The position numbers and the translations under genes were made by a program. From Thecaphora thlaspeos (taxonomy: Eukaryota; Basidiomycota; Ustilaginomycetes; Urocystidales; Glomosporiaceae), in the NCBI GenBank assembly GCA_900291925.1, contig UWYS01000013.1, forward strand, positions 124,001-188,000: a stretch of 64,000 bases of DNA. Reading direction: 5' to 3'. This document shows positions 10,802 through 22,153 of this stretch, piece after piece. The number at the start of each line of letters is the position of its first letter. Within the stretch, counting starts at the first letter, position 1. Under the pieces are notes generated by a model that was not told the DNA's origin, did not search any database, and saw nothing but the letters and a program-made list of their open reading frames with translations.

Positions 10802-12963
10802 CTCGCAAAGAAAATGTACGAGTTGTAGGAATGGAGTGATTTGAGATAGCGAGGGCTTGATAAAGAGCGTGCGTTGGTGGAGGGACGAAGGTTGATGGGG
10901 TGAGACGAGACAAGGAGGAGGAAAGGACCGAAGGGGGATGAGAGACGAGAGGGGGTCGGGGCTCAATTCGGGTAAGACGAAGAGGCTTTCTTAGCTAGCA
11001 CTCGAGAGAGTACAGCGCTATCATCTAGCACGTCGCGCCCTGAGGCTGGCGCAGGAGAGCTCAGGACCTCTGACCCACCCCACCTCGCCCCATTCTCAGC
11101 CCACCTCGTGCACCTGAGGCAACCCAGTACCCCTCGAAGAAGAGGCACCCGACTTGATAAGTCGCCGCTGCCCGGAGGGACGCATTGACCCCCTAAGACC
11201 TTTTACGCCTCCTTTTTAGGGAGGCGGGCATCCAATGACGGCAGGTACTTGCCCCCCACTTGCCTCGGCCAGGAGACCATCTCTTCCGCGATTCGGGCGG
11301 CGTACAAACAGGGAGGGGACAATTGTCACAATCTCCGGGAATCCGTGGCGGCTGGATGAGCGCTGCTGCGGTGGTGAGGTTGGCAGCGAAGAGAAGAGGC
11401 AACGTGCCAGCAGGCCCTCATAAGATGGAGTGGACGGCAATCTCACTAGGCTGACGACCCAAACGGTCGAGGGCGGCCGTGGGTCAAGAACAAGTGCAGG
11501 CGACATGGGTCGACATGGACAAAATTGCTGTGGGAACAAATCGATTTAATCCTTCGACATTGACTAGCTAAGCGCCGAAGTCGCGCTGGCGACTTCTGGC
11601 CAGCTCGAGATGAGCCCGCCGGATCCGAGCGCTCGCCGTCGAGCAACTGCCAGCACACACACCCACATGCGCCACGTCATTTGTCTCCTCGTTGTCATGT
11701 CCTCCTTCTCCTTCTCCATTCCCTTCGTCAAGACTCCCCTTCTCGACTCGTTCCTCGTCTTCCTCCCTTTTCTTCCCCACCCACCCTCTCCTTCGTACGG
11801 CGCTGTAGCTCTTAGGCGCTGTTCCCTGTGCCAACCCCAGGGAACTCGCCGAGCCGGCCTCTGGCCTCCTCCGCAATCTATGTACTGTCTCTCCCTCGGT
11901 GTGTTGCTCAGTCTGCTCGACAGGACAGAAAGAATGGCGCAACCCAGCGCCCCATAAGGAGGGACAGAGCCAGCAGATAAATACCTACCTGGTCGGCCTC
12001 GAGGAGTTCGGCCCGTGGAAGCATGGCTAGCTGCCTTCGGCCCCACCCTGTCCGAAATCCTCACCGGAACCGTTGCCGGCCACGTACATACGTGCTCCAT
12101 TGGCAGCCTCCGTGATCGAGACCAACTCGCTCCTTTGTCGTGTGCGCGACATAGCCTTCAGGTGAGCGTTCGTGGATCGGTGTCAGCCATCCGTCCCGCC
12201 AGACGGAAGACGGTTCCGGTCGTCGTTGCCGTTCGATGGGAGAGGACATGTCAGCACTGGCTCCAGCGTCGGGCTGTGTGGACCGCACAGCTCCATATCG
12301 TGGGTTGCATGTGCTTTTTCGAAAGGTCTTCGGATCAGGCCGATACTCCTGAGAAAATAGGGATCCGGCGCTGCTGTTTAGATTCCTCAGGCCATCTCCT
12401 GATATTGTGCCTGATTGAGCACGGCATGGCTGGTGGCAGGGTGCTGCGGCTTGGCGTCGTACGGCAGGAGTTACGGGTGTCGGACCGTTGTCACGAATTG
12501 CGTGGCGCCAGCCTTGCCGCACATTGAGAAGGCTGTTTCCAGCCCCCTCCGCCCAGAATCGCACAGAGGTCCCCACCTTCCAGAATGATCCTGGCCAGGG
12601 GGCCAGAGATGGCTCGGCAGCCGTCTGTTCCGCCGATGTGTGTTGGTATTAGGGAGGGCGCAACAGTTGCTTCCCTTCGGCATTCGAGCTGAGGCCGCAG
12701 CCAGTATCTGCCAGAGTACGCTGAGGGTGGACTGAGGCTCTCTCAGCCCTTAGGCCGCTCTTCCCCTCCAGGCTCTGGTTTGTCGGTGGAATTCTTCTAT
12801 AAGACATAAGAGAGGCAGATCATTCTCCATCCTCTCACCTCTCACCCAACCTCACCAGTCCCTTGTCCTCCCCCACGCCCCCCTCTCAACTCTCACCCGG
12901 TCTCACCCCTCAATCACTCTACCCAATCGCTTGTATCGACCCGCCCGCTCTTCACCGTCCGAT
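10802..12963. other. 2.1-kb stretch without a supported gene
   Basis: Holds the promoter of the leftward secreted gene and the promoter of the rightward GH30-like gene. Frames of up to 178 codons occur on both strands (for example 11564-12100 minus and 12015-12527 plus), but they overlap one another, have no domain signature and read like random GC-rich sequence. Confidence 0.5.
12798..12803 (+). promoter_or_regulatory. TATA-like element and CT-rich leader of the GH30-like gene
   Basis: TATAAG lies about 160 nt before the ATG and is followed by a long pyrimidine-rich tract (about 12822-12955, repeated CTCACC and CTCAACC words). This arrangement is typical of strongly expressed fungal genes. 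Confidence 0.45.
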
Positions 12964-15953
12964 ATGGCGATCAACACCACCCCTAAGTGGTCCGGTCTCT
13001 TGGCCATGACTCTGCTCGCCACCTCTACTGCTTCCTACGCCCAGACCATCGACTACTTGATGTCGACCAAGCACGACTTCCTCAAATCCATGGATGTCAC
13101 CCAGCCCAAGGTCGAGTTCAAGGAGGGAATGCCTCTGGACAAGTCGGTTGACGCTTCCGGCAGCAAGCCGGCCATGGTCGGCCTGTCAATTGACGACTCG
13201 GAGCACTTCCAGACCATGGAATACATCGGTGGCTCCATCACCGATAGCACTGGTATCGCTCTGGGCGACGTCAGGAAGGCCAACCCCGAGGTCTACGTGG
13301 GTTTTTCATCAGCATAAAACGAACGCGTGACGATGCGGAGACTTAAACGTCGTGCTTTCTCTTTCTAAATCTTGCCCCGGTTCTTCTAAATATCCTGCCT
13401 CGACAGTGCGAGATCCTCAACAGTGAGTGACATTGGCGACTGGGCAGGCGACCGTGAAATAGACCGTCACTCATCTTTTACTATACCTCATCGCCTCCCG
13501 CAGTGCTCTACTCGCAAAAGGATGAGTGGCTGAGGGTCGGCGGTGCCGGCATGAACTCAGTCCGTCATCCTCTTGGCTCGACCGATTTCAGCCTGCAGTA
13601 CTACACCCTAGACGTAAGTCTTACAGACCTCAAAGCTTTGGTGGCTTCAGCCTTCTCGAGAAGCCGCTCTAACATGTCCTGGCCGATATGGCCGATATTG
13701 CTTATTTTGATACCGCCGCCCACAGGATCCTCAGAAGTGCGGTGCCCCCTTCCGAGGCGACCTCAAGTACTTCAACCTTCAGGGCTCGTCGCCGAAGCTG
13801 TGGCAGACGATCCTCGACATCAAAGAGATCGTCGAGGCCGGCGACGACGGTCAAGTCGGACCAGGCAACAAGCTGAGCACTCGCACCCTCTCATGGTCGG
13901 CTAACCCTGCCGCCAAGACGAACAATTCCTACACTGGCAAGGGTCGGCTCAAGGAAGAGTACGAAGACTACTACGTCAACTACCTTTACCGCTCCGTCCA
14001 GGAGCTCTGCAAGCTCAAGATCTGCCCCGAGTTCCTTTCGCTCCAGGAGTCGCCGCAGAATGCGGACGACGTGATCCCCAGCATGCAGGTTCCCCCGGAG
14101 CAGGCCGCCCGTCTCGCCACGGCGCTCTGGAAGAAGATCTCGGAGGACGAAGAGCTCAAGAAGATGTACGAGGGCATGCCTCTCAAGCTCTGCGCTCTCG
14201 AGGCCTCGTGGTCAGAGTCGGACTACCAGTACGCCCATACCGTGCTTGAGGCTGCAGGTAACGCGTTCGGCGCCACCTGCTGGCAGGGCTACAGCGGCTA
14301 CAACGCCACCGTGAGTACCTAGCAATCTCGATATCGTGGTCTTAAGTGGCAGTGAAGCAGCTAGCCGACGAGTTCCAGCGCATTCTCTTCCCGCGGCTGA
14401 TTTTCGTGACACAGGTGCAGGAGCTGATCGCCAAGAAGTACCACAAGAAGACGCTCTTCACCGAGATGACCTACACCCTCAGCCCGGAACCTTGGGGCAA
14501 CCTGCGCGACTTCCTCTTCAAGGTTGGAGTCAACGCCATCCAGAGGGGGTCATCGGACGTCAATGTCTGGCAGCAAGCTCTGAAGACGAACGAAGCGCTC
14601 GACCAGACGTTCCCCAGCCTCAAGGGGGCGTGCGACTCGTGCATCGCCAGCGTGCTCATCCTCCCCAAGGCGACGCGCAATCTCGACAGCCAGACCCAGC
14701 AGGCCTACTGCCAGAAGGACACTCCAAGGGTCGACTGGCTCACGATCGACAACAAGATCGCGGCCGGAAAGGGAATTTCCGCTGAGCAGGTCCAGCAGCT
14801 CAACAACATCAAGGTCGACAACAATGGCAAGGAGGTCGGCTTGGGCATTATTACCTCTGCCGCTGGTTACAGCAAGTTGCCCATCAATGGCAATGGTCTT
14901 GGCAAGGACTCCTACACCGTCGATGACCGCGAGGGACCCTCCGACCCTAATGGTTTCCAGGGAAGACCCCACGAGGTACCTGGCGGTCCCAAGGGCACCG
15001 GCAATCTCGGTGGCGAGGCTGACGGAAGCGGTGACGCTAACGTTAACGGCCTGACCCACCCGACAAAGAGGAGCTTCATCAAGCGCATCCGTCGCGCGGT
15101 CAACACGGGGGGCAATTCCGGCACGACCAAGCCTACCGACCCCCTCCTTGCTGAAGGCAAGGAGACCAATGGAGTTGAGACGGGCAACGGTAAAGCTACC
15201 AGCAACAAAGAGACCACCGGCCCTCATAACGGCAACGGCGAGCAGAACAACGACCGGCAGACCATTAACGGTGACGAGACCACCCTTGGCAAGCAGGCCA
15301 ACAGCGACGACAACGACGACGGCGAGAAGATTCCCTTTCAGTCGCCGGACACATGCTTCAAGCAGCGCAACATGGGTTTCAAGTACGAGCCCAGTCACTG
15401 CTCTGCGCAGCGCGCTCCCGCTCGCAGGGGGGGTCAGGGTATCTACGGTCCGAACGGCTACTACGCACGCACGTCGCAGCTCGACTTTGTCGGACACCTG
15501 GGAGCTGCCGTCTCTGCGAGGAAGGGATGGGGCCAGGGCATCAGGATTGGCATCAGCTCGACCGACTCGCCGAGCGATCAGGATGTCGTCAACGGCAAAA
15601 TCATGGCCACCGCCTTTGAGCAGCCCAGCCTGGCAAAGGACGGTACCTCGCGCTTCTGCCTCCTCATGCTTAACTGGAACGATAACAACCAGAAAAAGTT
15701 CGAATCCGTCACGGCCGTCATCAGCTTCCGCGGAAAGGTGGCCGAGCTCACCACCGACCCTGGCGTCTACACGGCCTGCTGGACCGCCGAGTCGTCCAAA
15801 CCTTCGACCGAGACCAAGCCTTTGACCGGAAGCCGAATCGAGAGCGGCAACCCCGACGTAGAAGGCAAGACAGGCAAGAAGGATGACGTCGACACCGGCA
15901 ATGCAGAGCTAACTCCTGGTCATGAGGTCAGCAAAGGCCCCATCCTTCTCTAG
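12964..15953 (+). CDS. secreted GH30-family-derived protein with altered catalytic residues and a large insertion
   Basis: Five exons are inferred: 12964-13296, 13407-13422 (16 nt), 13504-13613, 13726-14310 and 14415-15953, giving 860 aa. A signal peptide (LLAMTLLATSTASYAQ) starts it. The fold follows fungal GH30 endo-beta-1,6-glucanases in order: HFQTMEYIGGSITDST, then GAGMNSVRHPLGSTDFS, then a KEEYEDYYVNYLYRSV helix, the acid/base strand, PSMQVPPEQAARLATAL, and the nucleophile strand KTLFTEMTY. A C-terminal beta-sandwich also aligns (LMLNWNDNNQ, VISFRGK, DPGVYTACWTA). The acid/base motif LQNEP is LQESP here (Glu261-Ser262), PWSPP is SWSANP, and the usual active-site His/Trp strands are changed. 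The nucleophile Glu365 is kept. About 250 residues of Gly/Asn/Lys/Thr-rich sequence (about 443-696) interrupt the domain. Likely a pseudoenzyme or a protein of changed specificity in the cell wall or apoplast. Confidence 0.82.
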
Positions 15954-17130
15954 AGGCGTTAGAAGGCGGAGAAGGCCTTGCCATCGTCGCTCGCAAGAAG
16001 AGCAAGGTGGCCAACGCGCCCTCATCGATCCGGGGGAAACGACTCGAGTCTCGCGCGACGTTGTAGGATCTTCTCAACGACGCCAGCCTTTGTCGACGCG
16101 CTACCTATCTAGAACCGTACTCAATCCCATCCCGGCTGGCTGACACCGCGCGGCAGAGGCAGGCAGGAGCAGACAACAGAGCATGAGACATAGGACTGCG
16201 GGAGGGAGGGCTGAAGGCCCGGACGAGCGTAGAGAGGCCCAAAGCGGCGAGGCCGCAAGGGTGGGAATCGGGAGGGCAAAAGCGACTTGCGCGGGGAAGG
16301 AAGGAGAGGCTGCGCTGGCGGTGGATCAGCCCGACCAGACGCCCACGCACGCGCGCGGCACGTGATCCATTCCAAAGTGATTCCCATTCCTCGACCTTTC
16401 CTAGTGATCCTCGACTAAGATTCATAAACGTTTAAAGACTTAGTTTCACCATATCGTTCCTTACTAGACAGTCACCCGATCTGACACCAGAGTCCTTTTG
16501 CCATTTGTCAATTAGTGAAAGTCAATTGACTAATTCCATTTCCTCCATCCAAGATCAAGCTTGTGGGTTTGAAGAAGAAATGTTAAGGATTAGTATCGAC
16601 TTGCCCCCTCGCTATTGGTCGCTGGAAAGTTCAGTGTTCTCAGTGGAGTGCTATCGATACTCGCGCAAAGGCAGAGAGCACAGGACGAGACTTCTGGTCA
16701 GACAGGCTTACACCACGCAACCAAATCAGAACACTTATTGAATTTATCCCTTGAGTTCGTTCGTTCGTCAATGCACTGTCTCTTCTCCGTCTCCCCAGAG
16801 AAAAGGCGGACAGAACAAAACCAACATCACCGGCCCTCCCACGCTATGTCGTCCTCCCCCTCTTCCTCCTTGTCGCCGCCATCATCGCGGTCTTTTGACT
16901 CTTTCCGTCCAAGCTGATCGTTGTCGTCGTCCTGGTCGTCGAGGGCAAACCTGGTATCTTGACCACGATCGACGATCGGAAGCAGAGGTAGAGAATCTCT
17001 AGTGTTGGGAGGGCCGAGTCCCTGCGGTCATTGCGTCGTTGCAAAGAACCAATGACCAGCAGTCAGTGATCATCATCAAGTCGGCTTCAGTAGCGCACAC
17101 GACGACGACGACCGACGGGGATGCGCTCAC
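15954..17130. other. intergenic between two convergent genes
   Basis: 3' flanks of the GH30-like gene and the transporter gene. The part 16380-16800 is clearly AT-richer than its surroundings. No coding or repeat structure was recognised. Confidence 0.5.
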
Positions 17131-20100
17131 CTAGTGTTCATCCCTTCTCACTCTCTCGTAGTCTCCCCTGCTATCGCCGCCGACCCACCTCTTGACGCCC
17201 TCGATCAAACCACCCACACCCGCGCTCGCCTTCCTCTCGTCGGCCGCGACACGTGCCGCTGCCGACCTGGCCGCCCTCTCTTCTTCGCTCTGCATGCGTG
17301 GGTGCGAGCTGATCGACCTCCTGATGGGTCGCGCAAAGCCTTCGCTCGATTCGCGGCGTGAGTGACGCGTCTGCGACTCGGGGTCTTCCGCGTTCTCGTC
17401 ATCGTCGTCGTCGTCGTCTTGGGGCACTACGATGCCTTCATCTCCGAAAAGCGCTCCGATCTCCTCCAGAGGGACTCCGGCGGTCTCGGGATAGCCGAAC
17501 TGTAAGGCGGCAGGAAGAAGGAAAAGGAGAGCGGGAAGCGTCAGTGCCCCTGTGGACGGTCCGGCAGAGGGCTAGAGATTAACGGGGAGGGACAGCGATC
17601 TCACGTAGACGACGACAAAGGAGCAGGCGCAGAAGAAGGCGTGCATTGGGTAGAGGCGCCACTTGATTGTCTCTTGCAGGACGGGCGTGGCTTCGCCGAC
17701 GATGTAGTTGAACGCCCAGCTGTGTCGTGATCGTTCGCAAGCAAGAGGAAGGAACGACAAACGTCAGCTCCCGGCTTTTGTCCTGGGCAGGTCAGACAAC
17801 GCTGGAATGGGAACTCACTTCGTCGCGGTGCTGAGCGAGGCGCCCTTGGCACGGAACGCCAGCGGCATAATCTCGGGCGGGAACAACCAGGGAATGGGAC
17901 CCCACGAATAGCCAAAGAAGGCGTTGTAGACAATGACGCAGCCGACAACGGCCTGCGGCGTGTAGGAGGTGTCGAGGTACAGGAACCACCCGCACAGGCC
18001 GAGCGCGATGCCGCAAACGACGGCGCCGGACATGAGGATCGCCCGCCGGCCCCATCGATCGACGAGAAACCACGTGGGGACAGTGGCGAGCACGTAGATG
18101 ATCCCGTTGATACCGGTCATCAGCAGCGCGTCGCGACCGATCCAACCGGCCGACTCAAAGACGAGCGGGGCGTAGTACGAGATGACGTTGATGCCGTTGA
18201 GCTGTGCGAACGCCTGCGACGACATTGCGATCAGCGTGCGGTACTTGTACTGGCGCCACATGCGCGCATAGCTGTTGTCACCCTGCTTGCGCAGATAGAT
18301 GACGTTCTCCTTGATCTCGCGGAACTCTAGCTTGGCACGCGGGTCGCTCGGGTCGCCTTTGCCGTGGAGGTCGGCCAGCACGCGCATCCCTTCCTTGTCG
18401 CGGTCCTGGTCCAGCAGCCACCGCGGCGACTCGGGCAGCAGCAGCGAGCCGAACGCCAGCGTCAGCCCGATGATGGCCTGCAACGAGAGGGGCAGGCGCC
18501 ACGAGATGTCGCTCTCGATGAACGACGAGCCGTAGTCGATCCATACGCTCGACGCGTAGCCGAAAATATTGCCCGTGAACTCGACGCAGGCGAGCCGTCC
18601 GCGGTTTTCGGCCGGCGAGATCTCGGCCTGGTAGGTGGGGACAATCATGCTGAGGAAGCCGACGCCGAGACCAGCGATGATGCGGCCCACGAGCATGCTG
18701 GTGAAGCCAGTCGTCAGCGTCTGGATCGCGCCGCCGATGGAAAAGATGATGGCGCCCCAGAAGAGCGTGTTCTTGCGTCCAAATACGTCGGCCAGCTTGC
18801 CGCACGCCAGGCTCGTCACCAGCGCGCCCAGCTCAAGGCTAGCCACCAGCGTCCCGATCTCGTACGCAGTCGGGTGGCCAAAGTACGACTTGAAGTACGG
18901 TCCCGTGATGATGCCGGACATGACGCCCTGATCGTAGCCAAAGAGGAAGACGCCTAGGCTGGCGAAGCAGGTGACGAACAGCATGAGGCCGTCGCCCTTG
19001 ATGTCCATCTTGGCGAGCGCGCTAGCGCTGCCCTCCATCGAGACGCGCGGGGCGCGGATGCTCCGGGTCGAGTAGACTGAGTTTGTCGTCGTCGAGCGCT
19101 CGCGACCCAGTCGCGTCGGGGTCGTCGAGTCAGAGGTCCGAGGCGGCGGCGGCGGAGTCGTTGCGCTGGTGGGAATCTGGCTTGGGATGGCGGGCGAGGA
19201 GCCCGTCATCCTGCCGTCGTTGACGACGACGCCGGCCTCGCCGTTGATAGTCGGTCGCCAGGCTTGCATCAGGCCGTCGCCGGCGTCTGCAGAGACATCC
19301 GGATCGTCGAAGGGCGAGGCGGCTCCGTCCCAGACCGAGGACGTGTCGTTGGTAAGGGTGGCTACCGAGGTGGCCCCGCCACCGGCCTCCTCCTTCTTGC
19401 TCGGCTCCCTGTCACCGTCGACGGCGTCGCCGTCGATGCCCCGCAGCGCGGTGGGCTGCTCGTACGTCGGCGTCTCGACGGACGCGCCGGCGGCGACGCG
19501 GGCCTTTTGGCCGAGCTTGCCGCCGCTCTTGGAGGAGAGCTCGATGGCGCTCGAGGATCCGGCGGCGCCGGCCGTGCGATCAACCGCGGTGGAGGCGGCC
19601 AGCTCGCGCTCGCCCTGCCGCTTGTCGGCCGCCGCCGCGACGTTCCGGTCCTTTTTGGCGCGGAGCGCGTCGGCCGCCTGTATGCCCCACGAGTCGTAGA
19701 AGATGCTCTGCACCTCTTCCAGCGAGAGGCGGCGCGTGTCGGGAAAGCCAAAGAGGCACGCGACCCAGCCGATGGCGCAGAGGCCAGCGTAGAAGCCGAA
19801 CGTACCGGCGGGCGTGATGGCGCTCATCAGCGAGAGATAGGTCGCGCCGATCAGCAGGTTGCTGCCCCAGTTGGCCGCGGTGGCGAGGCTGGTTCCGATG
19901 GCGCGTGACTCGATCCCGAAGAGCTCACCCTGCTGCCAGGGAACGTTACCGACGCCGATGGCGTAGCTGGCGACATAGAGGATCATGGCGAGGATGAGCA
20001 GGATGGACCAGCTCTTGGGGTACTCGAAGCCGGCGTACTTGACGCCGTCGAGCTCGTTGTTGGTATGACGGGTGAGGAAGTGGAAGCAGACGGCGCCAAA

Positions 20101-21444
20101 GACGAGGCCAATAACCATGCCGGGGACGGTCCACAGCATGATCCGGCGGCGCCCAATGATGTCGATGTACTTGAGCGCAACGAGGGTGGCGAGGAAGTTG
20201 GTCACACTGACGATGAGCGAGACGGCGGTCGGGTTGGAGAAGCCGATGGTGGCGAAGATGGTAGCGCTGTAGTACATCAGTGTGTTGAAGCCGCAGAGCT
20301 GCTGGAGCGCCTGGAGGCCGCAGGCGACAAGCAGCGGGCGACGGTTGCTGCCGATGTTGACCATGTTGCGGAGGCGCTGGTAGAGGTTGAGGCTGCTGCC
20401 CTGCTTGCGGGCCGCCTCGACGTTGGCGCTGATGACCTCGGCCTTGAGGAGGCACTCTTCGTACGTGGCATGCGGAAAGATGCGCTGGAAGGTGCGGGCG
20501 ACCTTTTCGACGCGGCCCTTGCCGATGTCAAAGCGCGGTGACTCGGGCAGCCAGAACATGCTGACCAGCTGGAGGATGGCTGGGATCGCGCCGCCCGCCA
20601 CCGTGTAGCGCCAACCGCCCTTGACGTGCTCGAAGCCAGCGCCGACACCGTAGGCGATGACCTGTCCGAGCGTGATGAAGACGACGTTGACGGTGACCAG
20701 CCTGCCTCGGATGTGCGTGGGGGCCAGCTCGCCGATCCAGAGCGGAACGATCATGCTCGCGATGCCGACGCCGAGGCCGACAATCAGCCGACCGACGACC
20801 ATGACCCAGAGGCCGTGGCAGGCGGCCTGGACGATTGCGCCAACGATAAAGATGACGTTTGCGATTACGATGACGGCCTTCCTGCCGAGCCAGTCGCCAA
20901 GGAAGCCGGCGCCGAGCGCACCGATCAGGGCGCCGAGGGCCGTGGCCGATGTGATGAGCTCCTTGTCGAAGCTCGAGAGGACGCCTCCGAGGTCGTCGCC
21001 GATGTTTACTAGAACGGACGAGATATAGCCGGTGTCGTAGCCAAAGATGGCGCCGGAGAGGGCGGCACAGAAGGCGAGAATCCAGACGGCCCAGCTGGCC
21101 TCGTCGGAGCGCTCTGCCTCTGCGGTGGTGGTGTAGTAGCCCTTGCCGAGTTCGGGGAAGTTTCTGGCGGGTTCGGCGCGGTCGACGTCGTAGGCGTCTG
21201 GGTCTTTGTCGTCGTCATCGTCATCATCGGCGGCCTTTTTGTCGGTGGGATGGGAGTCGGCCTGGGGCGGCGGTGTGGTCATGCCACTGCTGTTTCGGGA
21301 GGAGGAGGAGGCGTTCTGGCCACGCTGGTCTAGGAAGCTGCGAGGTGTCGCTGAGTCGGAGAGCGGGCCGAGGGGGATGTCGTGGTCGCCGTCTGACGGC
21401 TGAGCGGCGGCCGCACGCTTCCCGTGTTGCGACAGAGCGGACAT
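17131..21444 (-). CDS. tandem double MFS sugar transporter (inositol-type fused to hexose-type)
   Basis: Exons 21444-17819, 17719-17605 and 17499-17131 (donors GTGAGT and GTGAGA; acceptors ACACAG and TTACAG) give one 1369-residue protein. Residues 116-575 form a complete 12-helix sugar-porter half of the myo-inositol transporter type: GAIFGYDTGYISSVLVNIGD, DWLGRK, PESPR and FPDTRRLSLEEV. A 240-residue cytosolic-looking Ser/Thr/Pro linker (576-818) follows. A second complete half starts at 819: GVFLFGYDQGVMSG, DVFGRK, PESPRWLL, DRWGRR, and the end motif YPETAGVPLEEI in exon 3. The linker frame is continuous, with no stop and no obvious intron boundary. N- and C-tails are hydrophilic and acidic. 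Substrate assignment is by family resemblance only. If a hidden internal promoter exists, Met803 or Met813 could start a separate second transporter. Confidence 0.88.
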
Positions 21445-22153
21445 GGTGTTGCGAGACAGGGTCGGTGCGCCGGCTAGATTGGGCTGCGGTGCTCTTCTAG
21501 TCTGCCCGCACGTTCCACGACCGGGTGGAAGGGGGGAAGCAGGGAGAGGGGAAGATGTTCAAGGAGTAGCGTTGCAAATGGCGATGTAGGTGCGTGGCAT
21601 TGGCGCGTTGCTCGCAGCGAGACGGACCAGGGGTGATGATGGTGGTGGTGGTGGTGGTAGGTGGACGCCGACGAAAGCCAAGACCAGGCAAGCAGGAAGC
21701 CCTCAACGGCGGCGCTCGCCGACTGGCTGGTTGGCCCGAGCTTAGCTTCCTCGCCCCCGCAGCCGCGAGGCAACTTAAAAGGCAAGGCGAAGCGTTCCCT
21801 CCATATTTCGCCTCGCTTCCCTTCCCCCAGCCACGCTCCCTCCCTCCGCAGGAAAGATTGGCAGCCTAAAATCTGGGGAAATTTCTTGCTTGCACACTCT
21901 TCTGAGAGCGCAGAGCCTGCCATTGACCAATGACCGACCCGACAACAACTGGCAGACGATCATGCGAGAGAGCGCCGGCCGAGGGACGAGGTATCATTCG
22001 CAACCAAACAGAAACATGATCGAGGAACACCTTGCACCTTCTACAAAGCGTCATTGATGGAGCCAGAGGGGAACATATACGTTCCTTCCACGCCACGACG
22101 TCTCCTTCCTTTCGCCATTCCGGCCTTTCCCCATCCTCCTGTGACGATCGACA
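21445..22153. other. intergenic: promoter of the double transporter
   Basis: Upstream of the leftward transporter and downstream of the AMPK beta gene. A GGTGGT-type simple repeat lies near 21639-21661. No gene was seen. Confidence 0.5.

Noticed and set aside
12015..12527. 170-codon plus frame in the gap before the GH30-like gene
   Set aside because: No domain, overlapped by equally long minus frames, irregular composition.
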